Positions 1-7,671 of a stretch of 38,153 nt of DNA are shown one piece after another. The first letter of the stretch is position 1, and each line of letters begins with the position of its first letter. Origin of the DNA: CAZFER01 sp964517495 (GTDB lineage: Bacteria; Hinthialibacterota; Hinthialibacteria; Hinthialibacterales; Hinthialibacteraceae); NCBI GenBank assembly GCA_964517495.1, contig CAZFER010000061.1, positions 1 through 38,153 of the forward strand, written 5' to 3'. A program made the position numbers and the translations under genes. The notes beneath the pieces were generated by a model. That model was given only the letters and a program-made list of their open reading frames with translations, was not told the DNA's origin and made no database searches.

Positions 1-68
1 CTCCCCGTGAAGGCCGCTCCTCTTGATGGACGTAATCCGTGGTCGAGTATTGTAGGAGGTTTAGTGAT

Positions 69-273
69 ATGCAGAGTAAAAATATAAATGAACCAAAGGG
101 CTGGCTCCCGGTTAGCGTTGATGCAATGGGACGTTCGGTAGGATGGGTTAAAAGCCGTGTGGTGTACGGCTATCGCTTCTGGGGAGCTGATCGGTCGTAT
201 GAAACATCCGAATCAGATGGTGTTTCTTGTGAGGATCAAGGATAACATCTATTCAGTGCCGTTTATTGAAGAT
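69..273 (+). pseudogene. Decayed BrnT-like small toxin gene (frameshifted remnant)
   Basis: A strong Shine-Dalgarno AGGAGG at about 54-59 precedes an ATG at 69, but the reading frame from it stops at 245. In the +1 frame from about 166 the peptide runs AIASGELIGRMKHPNQ, then VFLVRIKDNIYSVPFIED. This resembles the C-terminal half of small BrnT-like toxins, with an HPNQ stretch followed by a V-I-x-x-Y-x-VPFVE pattern. Dropping one G near 168-169 would join the frames as VVYAIASGEL, the arrangement expected in that family. After position 273 the expected FLKT-x-x-PSRK ending is absent. I therefore read it as a broken gene. No antitoxin is seen beside it, though it may lie outside the window. The family call comes from memory of the pattern and is tentative. 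Confidence 0.4.
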
Positions 274-340
274 TTGGCAGACAGAGGATGTTATGGGGTT
301 TGCTCTGATGGTTTTCGGGGAAAAACCATGATAATCCCCG

Positions 341-610
341 TCACGTCTGGGGTTCCTGGTCTTCCTGGGGGTCGGGGGGTTGTTTTTTTTGCAGGACTTT
401 GACGAGGCCGCTGAGGTTTTGGACGTCGCTTTTGGCGGCGGCGAGGTTTTCGCGTTGGATGGCTTCGTAGACTTCTTTGCGGTGGATGGAGACGCTTTTG
501 GGGGCGGTGACCCCAATTTTGACTTGTTCACCTTTTATATCAACCACAGTAATGACGACATCATCACCGATTATTATGCTTTCATCACGTTTTCGACTCA
601 GTACCAGCAT
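341..610 (-). CDS. csrA: Carbon storage regulator CsrA (translational regulator) with long C-terminal tail
   Basis: CsrA is a small dimeric RNA-binding protein that binds GGA motifs in mRNA leaders and blocks or stabilises them. The ATG at 610 is preceded by GGAGG with a 5-base spacer, giving an 89-residue protein beginning MLVLSRKRDE. The core fits the family, with Leu4, Arg6, Arg8 and the RNA-contacting Arg44 in the segment SIHRKEVYEA. CsrA is usually 60-75 residues; this one adds a tail of about 25 residues rich in Gln, Pro, Asp and Glu. The gene lies 180 bases downstream of fliW, the antagonist that binds CsrA. An in-frame ATG four codons upstream (622) is less likely because it overlaps the ribosome site. 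The leader holds a hairpin that suggests autoregulation. Confidence 0.95.
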   Translation of the reverse strand: MLVLSRKRDESIIIGDDVVITVVDIKGEQVKIGVTAPKSVSIHRKEVYEAIQRENLAAAKSDVQNLSGLVKVLQKKQPPDPQEDQEPQT

Positions 611-666
611 GTGGGCCTCCAATGCCCGATATCACAGGCTCCGCCGTTTTGGTAATTCATGCAGGG

Positions 667-692
667 GATAAACAGTTCCTTTACCGTTTATC
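667..692 (-). promoter_or_regulatory. Hairpin with GGA loop in the csrA leader (candidate CsrA binding site)
   Basis: Read as minus-strand RNA, arms GAUAAACGGU and ACUGUUUAUC form a 10-bp stem closed by one G-U wobble, with the six-base loop AAAGGA. The plus strand has an A-C mismatch at that pair, so the fold is specific to the fliW-csrA transcript. CsrA recognises GGA exposed in hairpin loops. A second GGA lies in the csrA ribosome site (616-620), about 60 bases downstream, a distance a CsrA dimer can bridge. A GC-rich hairpin at 748-765 lies between this site and the fliW stop codon. The autoregulatory role is inference. Confidence 0.5.
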
Positions 693-790
693 AGGCTTTG
701 CCTGTTGGAATTTATGAATTTTATGTCTTTCCACCCACAATGGGTTTGGCGGGCTTTGCTCCGCCTTCACATTTCACACGCATCAGCAAT

Positions 791-1336
791 TCATTTATTG
801 CCTCCCGATTGTTGCTCCGTATTTCCCGGTTGTCCCGCGGTGATGTTGGCGGGCGGGTTGGCGAGATCGGGGGATATATCTTTCAACAAATAGTGTTTGG
901 TTGTGTAACGGTCATCAATCAAGACCAATTGTTTGGCCATTTTTTTCTCGACATTAAATACCAGCGGACCGCGCAGGTTAGCGGTTAAATCCATGGGATC
1001 CGCGGGGACAGTGACAATGCTTAAAATTTTGGCATTGGCGACATCATCCAGTTGGATGGAAGCCAGTTCCTGAGGTTTGACTTGTACCTGGTAGCCGGGG
1101 AAAAAGAGAAATGGATCCACCACCACAAAGGCCAGGTCAGGTTCTTCCACCGATTGGAGCCATAAAAAAGGGGCCTGTTGCTGATCTTCGAGGAGGATAT
1201 AGTCGCGATATTGATTAAATCCGAGCAATCCTTCGGGCATGAAGATCACTTCAGACGGGTTGACCTCGACCTCGCCGAAGCGGGAGGTGATAAATTTTTT
1301 ACCTGCCGTATGTTGTTGCGAATTGGCGTTATCCAT
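791..1336 (-). CDS. fliW: Flagellar assembly factor / CsrA antagonist FliW
   Basis: FliW binds flagellin or CsrA and relieves CsrA repression as part of a partner switch. The 181-residue product carries the typical FliW fold signals: an N-terminal ITSRFGEVEV strand, the FMPEGLLGF motif near residues 32-40, and the segment LSIVTVPADP followed by LTANLRGPLVFN near residues 105-128. It ends in a disordered Pro/Gln/Gly-rich tail of about 25 residues beyond the usual 130-150 residue length. The ATG at 1336 lies three bases beyond the stop codon of the ABC ATPase gene, which implies translational coupling. Its own ribosome site is weak. The next gene downstream is csrA. No flagellin or other flagellar gene is in this window. 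Confidence 0.95.
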   Translation of the reverse strand: MDNANSQQHTAGKKFITSRFGEVEVNPSEVIFMPEGLLGFNQYRDYILLEDQQQAPFLWLQSVEEPDLAFVVVDPFLFFPGYQVQVKPQELASIQLDDVANAKILSIVTVPADPMDLTANLRGPLVFNVEKKMAKQLVLIDDRYTTKHYLLKDISPDLANPPANITAGQPGNTEQQSGGNK

Positions 1337-1339
1337 AAA

Positions 1340-2104
1340 TCAGGTCAACATACCCTCTTGTTCTTGTTCTGTTAGTTTAAGGAATAGTGACTCAAGGCGC
1401 AAGTCAGAGGTGTCGTCTTTTGCCTGGCGGCGCAATTCATCCATGGTTCCCAGGGCGATCAAGCGTCCTTTTTGGATGATCCCAATCCGGTCGCAGAGTT
1501 CCTCGGCCACATCCAGGGTGTGGGTGGAGAGGAAGATGGTCATGCCATCGCGGCTTTTGCGTTTGAGCAAGTCTTTGACCAGGCGGCTGCTGCGGGGATC
1601 AAGGCCAACCATAGGTTCATCGACCACCAGCACTTTGGGATTATGCACCAGGGCGCCGGTCATCACCACTTTTTGGCGCATGCCGTGGGAATAAGATTCA
1701 ATCAGGTAGTGGGCGGCGTCCAACAGGTCAAAGAGGGTGAAATAATGTTTAATGTGTTCATCGATTTCTTTGGTGGGAACGCCATAGAGGCCGCCGACAA
1801 AGTGGACGAATTCGTAGCCGGTTAGTTTTTCGTATAAATAGGGGCTATCGGGAATATAGCCGGTTATGGCTTTGGCTTTTTCGCTATCGTGAGCGATATC
1901 GAACACCTGTCCATCATCACCGCCGAGTAAAATTTGGCCGGCGGTGGCGCGCAAAAGGCCGGCCATGATTTTAATGGTGGTGGTTTTTCCTGCGCCGTTG
2001 GGACCCAAGAAGCCGAAAAATTCCCCCTTGGGGATATCGAGAGAGAGTTTTTTAACAGCTTCAACTTTGCCGTAGTTTTTGGATAGATGGTTAATTTGTA
2101 TCAT
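1340..2104 (-). CDS. ABC transporter ATP-binding protein (exporter-type, CcmA/NatA-like)
   Basis: This 254-residue protein is a nucleotide-binding subunit that would power an ABC-2 type permease at the inner membrane. Walker A is GPNGAGKTT near residues 34-42. The signature loop is YSHGMRQK, a common variant of LSGGQ in this subfamily. Walker B is VLVVDEPMVGLD, and the switch histidine lies in LSTHTLD. The C-terminal region LRRQAKDDTSDLRLESLFLK matches the tail of antibiotic or Na+ export ATPases. No permease partner is next to it in the window; the gene instead leads into fliW with a three-base gap. The start is the ATG at 2104, with only a weak ribosome site. The substrate is unknown. Confidence 0.9.
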   Translation of the reverse strand: MIQINHLSKNYGKVEAVKKLSLDIPKGEFFGFLGPNGAGKTTTIKIMAGLLRATAGQILLGGDDGQVFDIAHDSEKAKAITGYIPDSPYLYEKLTGYEFVHFVGGLYGVPTKEIDEHIKHYFTLFDLLDAAHYLIESYSHGMRQKVVMTGALVHNPKVLVVDEPMVGLDPRSSRLVKDLLKRKSRDGMTIFLSTHTLDVAEELCDRIGIIQKGRLIALGTMDELRRQAKDDTSDLRLESLFLKLTEQEQEGMLT

Positions 2105-2227
2105 AATAGATTAAATTTTCTCATTCTGCCCCAATGCCCATGCAATCAATCATCATTCAGAAATTTACAGTTAAGCATTGATTTTACTGGAAGATAGTGT
2201 AAAAGCAAAGCAGAAGGAATACAATCG

Positions 2228-2256
2228 TTGACATAAGAGAAAGAAATGAATAATAG
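2228..2256 (+). promoter_or_regulatory. Candidate sigma-70-type promoter
   Basis: A perfect -35 box TTGACA at 2228-2233 is followed by an AT-rich spacer. Candidate -10 boxes are AATAAT at 2249-2254 (15-base spacer, five of six matches) or TAATAG at 2251-2256 (17-base spacer, weaker match). It lies about 105 bases upstream of the coiled-coil gene at 2361. The surrounding 2105-2360 interval is AT-rich and shows no other gene. Confidence 0.4.
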
Positions 2257-2360
2257 AAAATCGATAAAATCTAACTTCTTCTCCATTAAAATGATGGAAA
2301 ACTCTTTTACAATATACAAATACTCTGTTTTCGGCTTAGGCCATACTTGAAGGATTTTGA

Positions 2361-3479
2361 ATGAAGCCCAACGAATCTGTCAGTATCACATTTGAACATT
2401 TGTTTGGATCGGTTCCAGAAAATATCTCGCTTGAGCAATTAGAGAAATTTTTGGAATCGGTTGTATCCGAAACATTTAAAGATGAGAAGTACTCACCGAA
2501 TGAATTGGTGCGGGTGGTACAGGATGGCAAAATTCAATGGATGACAGCGGGTGAAGTTGAGTCGGTACTGCAAGAAGAGGATGAGACCAGCGCCTTAAAG
2601 CGCAGTGTGCAACATGCCCTGAAAGCCAATTTCAAAGTGCTGGCCCAAGAATTAAAAGTGCTTTATATACTCGCTCAGCAGACATTAAAACACTACCGCG
2701 AGAAGTTTTTGATCCCGTTTGAGGAAATCGACCGTATTTCGCCTCAAATTACCCGTGCTGGGCGGCAAACCGTTTATCATCTAGATCAATTATGGGAAGT
2801 CGAACAACGAATCAAAGAGGTGCGGCGGAAAAACAAAATCCTGTCGGAATTTGAATCAAAGATGGCCCGATTTTTAGATTGCCAAAAAAAGGGGGTTAAA
2901 GAGGAAGCCGCTACCCTGGCAAAGGAACTGGCTGGCATGAAAAACAAATATGTCAGAATCAGTAAGGGGCTGATGTCAGATATCAATCAATCCAAGCGGG
3001 TACGGTTGGATTTGCAGCAGCAAAAAAAAATGGTTTTGAGTTTGCATAAATATATCGTCATTCAACGCGAAGGCGTGTTGGAGTCTGCGCTTCAAGATAT
3101 GCAAAAATCAGTGGAGAACATGAAATATGTGCTTAAAAAAGGGATGGAAGAGGAACAAAAGAAACACTATCAAGAATCCTTATCAGAACGCGAAAATGCG
3201 ATATCGACCAGCAAGGATGAGTTGGTTGTGGTAAAAAAAGAGAACAAATACCTTGATAAAAAGGAGAAAGAGACGGAAAAAGTAATCGAAGGGATGGAAC
3301 ATTATATTAAAACAGGCAGCCATCAAGCCGATGAGAGTGAAGCACCGTCTCAAGAGAGGCCAAAAGAGGCTGAAAAATCACAAGAGCAACCGTCTGATTC
3401 AGCTGGTGAAACGGATGAATCTCTTTCTAAAAAGCGTCACATGTTTTCGGTCGAGAGGCGGAATTTACGTGATAATTGA
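2361..3479 (+). CDS. Predicted coiled-coil protein of unknown function
   Basis: I do not recognise the family. The 372-residue protein has no signal peptide and no membrane segment, so it is probably cytoplasmic. Residues 1-75 form a mixed small domain. From about residue 80 to 310 the sequence is almost entirely charged heptad-like helix (many Lys, Glu, Gln and Leu), consistent with long coiled coils. The last 60 residues are acidic, Ser/Pro/Gln-rich and probably disordered. The ATG follows the ribosome site GAAGGA at a good distance. The gene stands alone: a divergent set lies upstream and a convergent HAD-like gene starts 11 bases after its stop. A structural or scaffold role is a guess. 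Confidence 0.75.
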   Translation: MKPNESVSITFEHLFGSVPENISLEQLEKFLESVVSETFKDEKYSPNELVRVVQDGKIQWMTAGEVESVLQEEDETSALKRSVQHALKANFKVLAQELKVLYILAQQTLKHYREKFLIPFEEIDRISPQITRAGRQTVYHLDQLWEVEQRIKEVRRKNKILSEFESKMARFLDCQKKGVKEEAATLAKELAGMKNKYVRISKGLMSDINQSKRVRLDLQQQKKMVLSLHKYIVIQREGVLESALQDMQKSVENMKYVLKKGMEEEQKKHYQESLSERENAISTSKDELVVVKKENKYLDKKEKETEKVIEGMEHYIKTGSHQADESEAPSQERPKEAEKSQEQPSDSAGETDESLSKKRHMFSVERRNLRDN

Positions 3480-3490
3480 AATAAGACATT

Positions 3491-4240
3491 TTACTTTTCA
3501 TCCATAAGTATCATGAAAGTGGCCATGCTTAAATTGGGAGCCAGATAATGAGCTTCCCCATTATCTTTCACTTTTCCGTAATAATCCACACATATGGTTT
3601 TTATGCCTAATTGTGTAGCTGGCTCGATATCAACTTTGGGTTGATCGCCGAGGAACCATGCCTGGTTAGGTGAAATTCCCGCTTGATTAAGCGCCAGGTG
3701 GAAGATGGTGGGATCGGGCTTGGCATAACCTACCTGGCAGGAAGAGAGGATGATTTTAAAATAGTCTTTAATCCCCAAACGATTGAGGAGCGGTTCGAGG
3801 GAATTATCCCAATTGGTGATGATCCCCAGGTGAAAACCGGCCTCAGTGAGAAGTTGGATGGAGCTGCGGGCGTCATCGAAGAGGCGAAGGTGTTTACCTT
3901 CACGCCAAAGGGTGGCCAGTTTGTCCAAGTTTTGCTCAATGTCGCCGGGGAAAGCCAGGGTTTCAAACACATGGCGGTATAACGCGCGAAAATAGTCGGT
4001 GAAGGCTTCCTGGCTGGTGATATCGGTGCGAGGATTGGCCTTGATGTATTGTTTGACGGCGTTTTCGAGGGCATGTAACTCAATCTGGTAATTTTCCGCC
4101 GTCCAACAATCCTGCAAGACCTGATAGAGGGTGGGAAAGCCATAGATAAACGTGTCGCCCGCGTCCATGAAGATCCAAGGGCGAGTTAAATTAGTTGGTT
4201 TGATTTGGTTCAAAGGCGACTGAGAGAAGAGATTATTCAT
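3491..4240 (-). CDS. HAD-superfamily hydrolase-like protein
   Basis: This 249-residue protein matches the HAD subfamily IA layout. Motif I is FMDAGDT with nucleophile Asp26, motif II is ITNWDNS around Thr142, motif III is Lys174 in YAKPDP, and motif IV is LGDQPKVDIE with Asp199 and Asp204. A helical cap spans roughly residues 35-115. The position two residues after the nucleophile, Asp in phosphatases, is Gly28 here. This occurs in DAGDT-type members, so phosphatase activity is uncertain. The gene converges on the coiled-coil gene and diverges from the cupin gene across 115 bases. The ATG at 4240 is preceded by a GAGG box about 12 bases away. Confidence 0.85.
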   Translation of the reverse strand: MNNLFSQSPLNQIKPTNLTRPWIFMDAGDTFIYGFPTLYQVLQDCWTAENYQIELHALENAVKQYIKANPRTDITSQEAFTDYFRALYRHVFETLAFPGDIEQNLDKLATLWREGKHLRLFDDARSSIQLLTEAGFHLGIITNWDNSLEPLLNRLGIKDYFKIILSSCQVGYAKPDPTIFHLALNQAGISPNQAWFLGDQPKVDIEPATQLGIKTICVDYYGKVKDNGEAHYLAPNLSMATFMILMDEK

Positions 4241-4355
4241 AATGATTATCTTATCCTCTTGGGATTGTGATAAAAGAACATACTATATCCGCTTAATTTT
4301 CTGAGTCAAACATGTTTTAATACGGTTTCAAGTTAATGAGCAGGAGAGTGAGATT

Positions 4356-4682
4356 ATGATTGTGAGACGAGATGCTGCCCTTTCCGTTCAGTTGTCGCCT
4401 GAGGTAAATCGCCGGATTCTATCGCGGGGTGGACAATTGATGGGAGTAGAGTTTACCTTCAAGAAAGATGGTGTGGGTGAAGTGCACAGCCATCCCCATG
4501 AACAGATTGGATATATTGTGAGCGGAACCTTCGAGTTGGAAATGGAAGGCAAGAAGGAAATCGTCCGGGGTGGCGATAGCTATTATGTTCCACCGAATGT
4601 ACCGCATGGGGTGGTCGCTCTGGAAGATGGCATTATATTTGATGCGTTTACCCCACAGCGTGAGGATTTCTTGACAGAGTAA
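4356..4682 (+). CDS. Single-domain cupin protein
   Basis: This 108-residue protein is a compact cupin_2 beta-barrel. Cupin motif 1 is VHSHPHEQIGYIVSG with His44, His46 and His48, and motif 2 is YYVPPNVPHG with His84. These are the usual metal ligands. Cupins of this size bind or isomerise small acids and sugars or act as sensors. The ATG has a good AGGAGAG ribosome site. The stop codon lies 26 bases before the chosen dctP start, so the two genes are almost certainly co-transcribed. This suggests the cupin acts on the ligand imported by the TRAP system, for example a uronate or keto-acid; that role is inference. Confidence 0.85.
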   Translation: MIVRRDAALSVQLSPEVNRRILSRGGQLMGVEFTFKKDGVGEVHSHPHEQIGYIVSGTFELEMEGKKEIVRGGDSYYVPPNVPHGVVALEDGIIFDAFTPQREDFLTE

Positions 4683-4708
4683 GATTGATAAACAGGAAAG
4701 GGTTGAAA

Positions 4709-5695
4709 ATGAGAGATATGAAGCGTTATTTTGGGCCATTATTTGTGTGTGTCATAATAAGCATGTTGGTTTCGTGCAGCAGTGAGACAGGGGTTACTGT
4801 GTTTAGCCTGCCGCATGTGTTGAATACTGACCACCCGGTGCATAAGGCGTTGGAGATGTTCGCCGATGAAGTGGAAAAGAACAGCGAAGGCAAGCTGGTG
4901 ATCCGGATTCAGCCCGGGGGAACGTTGGGGAACGAGCAGGAATTGTGTGACAATGTCAGTAACGATACCGACTCGTTTACTAAAATATCCTCGACCATCC
5001 TGGAGACCAAAACCGAACTGGCGAAGGTGTATTCACTGCCCTATCTGTTTCGTGATGAAGAGCATATGTGGAAGGTGCTGGACGGGGAGATCGGGCAGGA
5101 ACTATTGGATATGGCGATTGATCAGAATTTGAAGGGGATTTGTTATTTCGACGCGGGTTTTCGATCGTTTTATACCAAAAAGCAGGTGGAAAGTCCGAAT
5201 GATCTGAAAGGGATGAAAATCCGTGTGCAAAAAAGCGTGATGATGCAAAAACTGGTGGAGACCTTGGGGGCTTCGCCACAACAGATCGCTTTTTCGGAGT
5301 TATTTACCGCGCTGGATACCGGTGTGGTTCAGGGGGCGGAGAATAATATCCCCAGCTACTATACCCAACGGCATTACGACGTTGCGCCGTATTATGTCTT
5401 CGATGAACATGTGGGCATTCCCGATATTTTGTTGATGAGCGCCAAACGCTGGAACGCATTGAGCCAGGAAGAGCAGGCCATCATCATGAATGCAGCGGAA
5501 GCGGCCAAGGCGTTTCAAAAGGATTTGTGGAAAAAGGAGAATCAGGAACATATCAATAAGATGAAAGAAGAGGGTGTGACGTTTAGGCGACTGGAGGATA
5601 AAACCGCTTTTGTGGAAGCGACGAGGCCTATTTATGATGAGTTTGAAGGGACGGAAGTGATGAAATATGTTGAGCGAATTAGAAGTGTGGAGTGA
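4709..5695 (+). CDS. dctP: TRAP transporter substrate-binding protein, DctP family, predicted lipoprotein
   Basis: The periplasmic receptor of a tripartite ATP-independent (TRAP) transporter captures carboxylate-containing ligands. I chose the ATG at 4709 because AGGAAAGGG lies six bases upstream; a TTG at 4685 is also open but has no ribosome site. The 328-residue product has a hydrophobic N-terminus ending in the lipobox LVSC with Cys23, so it is probably a lipoprotein. DctP features are a start resembling HPVHKALEMFADEVE, the strand GKLVIRIQPGG, and the signature LKGMKIRVQ, whose Arg normally binds the ligand carboxylate. The TVEGAEN-like motif is VVQGAENN. It follows the cupin gene, but its permease genes dctQ and dctM are 7 kb away, beyond a minus-strand block. 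Confidence 0.92.
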   Translation: MRDMKRYFGPLFVCVIISMLVSCSSETGVTVFSLPHVLNTDHPVHKALEMFADEVEKNSEGKLVIRIQPGGTLGNEQELCDNVSNDTDSFTKISSTILETKTELAKVYSLPYLFRDEEHMWKVLDGEIGQELLDMAIDQNLKGICYFDAGFRSFYTKKQVESPNDLKGMKIRVQKSVMMQKLVETLGASPQQIAFSELFTALDTGVVQGAENNIPSYYTQRHYDVAPYYVFDEHVGIPDILLMSAKRWNALSQEEQAIIMNAAEAAKAFQKDLWKKENQEHINKMKEEGVTFRRLEDKTAFVEATRPIYDEFEGTEVMKYVERIRSVE

Positions 5696-5760
5696 GAAGG
5701 GAACATCGGTGCTGAAAGTTTTAACGCATCGGACTTTAAATCAATCTTCCGTTTATAAAA

Positions 5761-6003
5761 TTATACTTGATTGTACGCCGTCAAAAATTCATCTCTTGTT
5801 ATGCCAGTTTGAGTGCAGATGGTGCTTAAAGTAGAAGCTTTTATCTTCTTATGATTGGGGATAGTCAAAGGTGTTTTAGTCCCATCAAAGTTTTCACGTA
5901 TCAAAGAAATGTGTTCTCTCTCCCGTATGATTTGGAAACCTAAAATTTCCAGCGTTTTAATTACTTTCCGTTTAGGAGCATCAACTGGGAATTTTATCAT
6001 CAT
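5761..6003 (-). CDS. hicA: HicA-family (YcfA-like) mRNA interferase toxin
   Basis: HicA toxins are small double-stranded-RNA-binding-fold proteins that cleave mRNA and are neutralised by HicB. This 80-residue protein fits the family: a helix of type KRKVIKTLEILGFQ, a central His31 in EREHISLIR that corresponds to the catalytic histidine, and the strand TPLTIPNHKKIKASTL with the usual IPNHK motif. The product then ends in a helix. The ATG overlaps the stop of hicB by the sequence ATGA (6000-6003), typical of translational coupling in TA operons. The order is antitoxin first, toxin second. A second ATG directly follows the first. Confidence 0.88.
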   Translation of the reverse strand: MMIKFPVDAPKRKVIKTLEILGFQIIREREHISLIRENFDGTKTPLTIPNHKKIKASTLSTICTQTGITRDEFLTAYNQV

Positions 6004-6224
6004 ACTTCAATTCCAGTTTCAGCGACGAAGGCTTCAAGTATGGGTGGTTCCACATCCAGCACAGCCTCTCCGAAACTTTCAATGTGAAAGCGGATCGCTG
6101 ATTTCACGTCAGAAAGAGCTTCTTCATACGTATCTCCCTGTCCCACAACAATACCTTTAAGCCCCAAAGGGTAAGCCACATAACCATCAGCATGTTTTTC
6201 TACGAGTATCTTAAATTGTTTCAT
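6000..6224 (-). CDS. hicB: HicB-family antitoxin
   Basis: This 74-residue protein has the partially degraded RNase H fold typical of short HicB antitoxins. It opens with FKILVEKHADGYVAYPLGLK and continues with the GQGDTYEEALSDVKSAI segment that marks the family. There is no separate DNA-binding tail, so regulation may rely on the complex or another factor. The ribosome site GGGAG sits about four bases before the ATG at 6224. The gene overlaps hicA by four bases. A broken hicA-like gene lies 29 bases upstream on the same strand. Confidence 0.88.
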   Translation of the reverse strand: MKQFKILVEKHADGYVAYPLGLKGIVVGQGDTYEEALSDVKSAIRFHIESFGEAVLDVEPPILEAFVAETGIEV

Positions 6225-6253
6225 TTTACTCCCTCAGTTTTTCGTCCAATAGA

Positions 6254-6445
6254 TTATATGGTCACACTATGGTGAATGACACTATCGCTACCGGGAGCCA
6301 CGGCTTGATACAATTCGGTTAATTTCTCAAGGCGGGGAATTTCTTCTTCACGCTCACCGTCTGTCCAAATGTCATGACGCTTTCCACGACGAAGAAACAT
6401 CCAGCCGATTCTTCGGAGTGCATTTTCCAAATCATGTTGCTTCAT
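6254..6445 (-). pseudogene. Degenerate HicA-like toxin gene
   Basis: The first 35-40 residues, starting MKQHDLENALRRIGW and continuing LRRGKRHDIW, match a second branch of HicA toxins, with His in the RHDIW position and an EEEIPR motif. In intact relatives IPR is followed by a His-x-Glu-Ile-x-Glu helix. Here the frame instead continues with unrelated residues. A neighbouring frame shows EIN just after the break, so an indel near 6335 probably destroyed the end. A GTG at 6460 is an alternative start. It has no HicB partner of its own and sits 29 bases upstream of the intact hicB-hicA pair. The frameshift reading is inference. Confidence 0.5.
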
Positions 6446-6537
6446 AAATTTATTGTACACCTATACGGGTACAGTCTCAAGCTATTTTAATTGAAAGCAT
6501 CACAACAACTTTGAGTTTGCGCGCGTCGCGACAAGTA

Positions 6538-7263
6538 CTATTTGTTTGCCTGCTCTGTGTTGCCGGTGTGTGCGTTGGGGGTTCGGATCTTCACATTTCG
6601 GATCGAAATTGGAAGGGCGTGATCCTGAAAGCCGATCCAGCCGGTACGCGGGCGTTTAGAAAGTTGTCCCCCGGGTTCAATATCGTGCGCATTCACATTT
6701 ACCCCATTCAGCATAACCACGATTTTGTCATCGAAATGCATGACCTCCATTTTATTCCATTCCCCGGCTGGTTTTGCGGCGTTCCGGTGAGGTTTAAGCC
6801 CAGGGATGATCCCGCCTGAATCATGGTCGCTGAGCTGTTTGTTGGCTTTGTCAGGATCCGTGTCGTAGATCTGCACCTCGATACCTTGTTTGACGGGATC
6901 TTCGAGATCGCCCACCCGGAAGTAAAAACCACTGTTTCCGCCTTTCTCGAGTTTGTATTCGAACTTGATGTCGAAGTCACGGTATTTCTTCTTCGACCAA
7001 AGGTAGGCAGACCATCGCGACCATCCTTTTTCGCCTTCACGCGGGGTCAAAGTGGCGACACCGTCTTTAAGTTTCCAATTACCGGTCGTGGTCCAGTGCT
7101 CATCAAGGCTCTTTGTCTTTTTGGAGAGGAGATGAATCCACTGGTCTTCATCACTGTCATTCTGTTCAACCGCCTTCCCTTCCTCGTTCGTGTTGTCTGC
7201 GAATACCACAGATGGAATCAACAGTAGTGCCGTCAGCAATATCGCCCAGTGTTTGAGTTTCAT
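6538..7263 (-). CDS. Secreted DUF1080 (3-keto-disaccharide hydrolase-like) protein
   Basis: DUF1080 proteins have a concanavalin-like jelly roll, and some members cleave 3-keto-glycosides outside the cytoplasm. The ATG at 7263 has an AGG box eight bases upstream and encodes MKLKHWAILL followed by a Sec signal peptide ending near VVFADN. The 241-residue product shows the domain signals W-x-x-x-GNWKLKDGVATL, a WSKKKYRDFDIKFEY strand, KGGNSGFYFRV, QGIEVQIYDTD and a GWIGFQDH ending. The conserved GNSG and E-V-Q-I-Y positions are intact. It lies inside the minus-strand TA block and is apparently transcribed alone. The longer open frame to 7413 is ignored because the signal peptide fixes the start. 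Confidence 0.85.
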   Translation of the reverse strand: MKLKHWAILLTALLLIPSVVFADNTNEEGKAVEQNDSDEDQWIHLLSKKTKSLDEHWTTTGNWKLKDGVATLTPREGEKGWSRWSAYLWSKKKYRDFDIKFEYKLEKGGNSGFYFRVGDLEDPVKQGIEVQIYDTDPDKANKQLSDHDSGGIIPGLKPHRNAAKPAGEWNKMEVMHFDDKIVVMLNGVNVNAHDIEPGGQLSKRPRTGWIGFQDHALPISIRNVKIRTPNAHTGNTEQANK

Positions 7264-7473
7264 AATCAATACCTCGCAACAATTAATTAGATGGACTTCT
7301 CCGATTTCAGGCCTTACAATTTCCCGTACTTTATTCCATCTTGTTCTGAGAGTCAAGAAAAAATTTGTACGAATTTTTGCATGCCTGAACTGTTTTTTTA
7401 TTACAAATAACATTTAAGATGAAAATCCATTGTCTGTGAAAGGATTTGCTTATACGATTGCGCGGGTGGTTGT

Positions 7474-7671
7474 TTAACACGGATCTTGCGTTGATTGTAA
7501 ATTGAGGGTTATTGAGGATGATTGCTGGCTGGTGGAATGACTGGCTTGAATGTGACCTTGAAAGAGTTTTTCTTTAAGACGTTCTCCTCCAAGCGCTATA
7601 CACAAACGTCTTAACTCACTTGTTTTTTTTAACCTCATTGTGACGGAGTGTGGAGACATATCAATCTTCAT
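7474..7671 (-). CDS. Small conserved-looking protein coupled to a nucleotidyltransferase gene
   Basis: The 65-residue frame starts with an ATG lying inside the last codons of the upstream nucleotidyltransferase gene (11-base overlap), which suggests translational coupling. The first 35 residues, starting MKIDMSPHSVTMRLK and including SELRRLCIALGG, look like a short helical module that I associate with small partners of nucleotidyltransferase genes, but I cannot name a family. The last 25 residues are Ser/Gln-rich and look unconstrained. It could be the third member of a HicB-nucleotidyltransferase cassette. A spurious frame cannot be excluded. Confidence 0.45.
   Translation of the reverse strand: MKIDMSPHSVTMRLKKTSELRRLCIALGGERLKEKLFQGHIQASHSTSQQSSSITLNLQSTQDPC

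Noticed and set aside
659..988. Plus-strand frame of 109 codons opposite fliW
   Set aside because: It is antisense to a well-supported gene, with no ribosome site.
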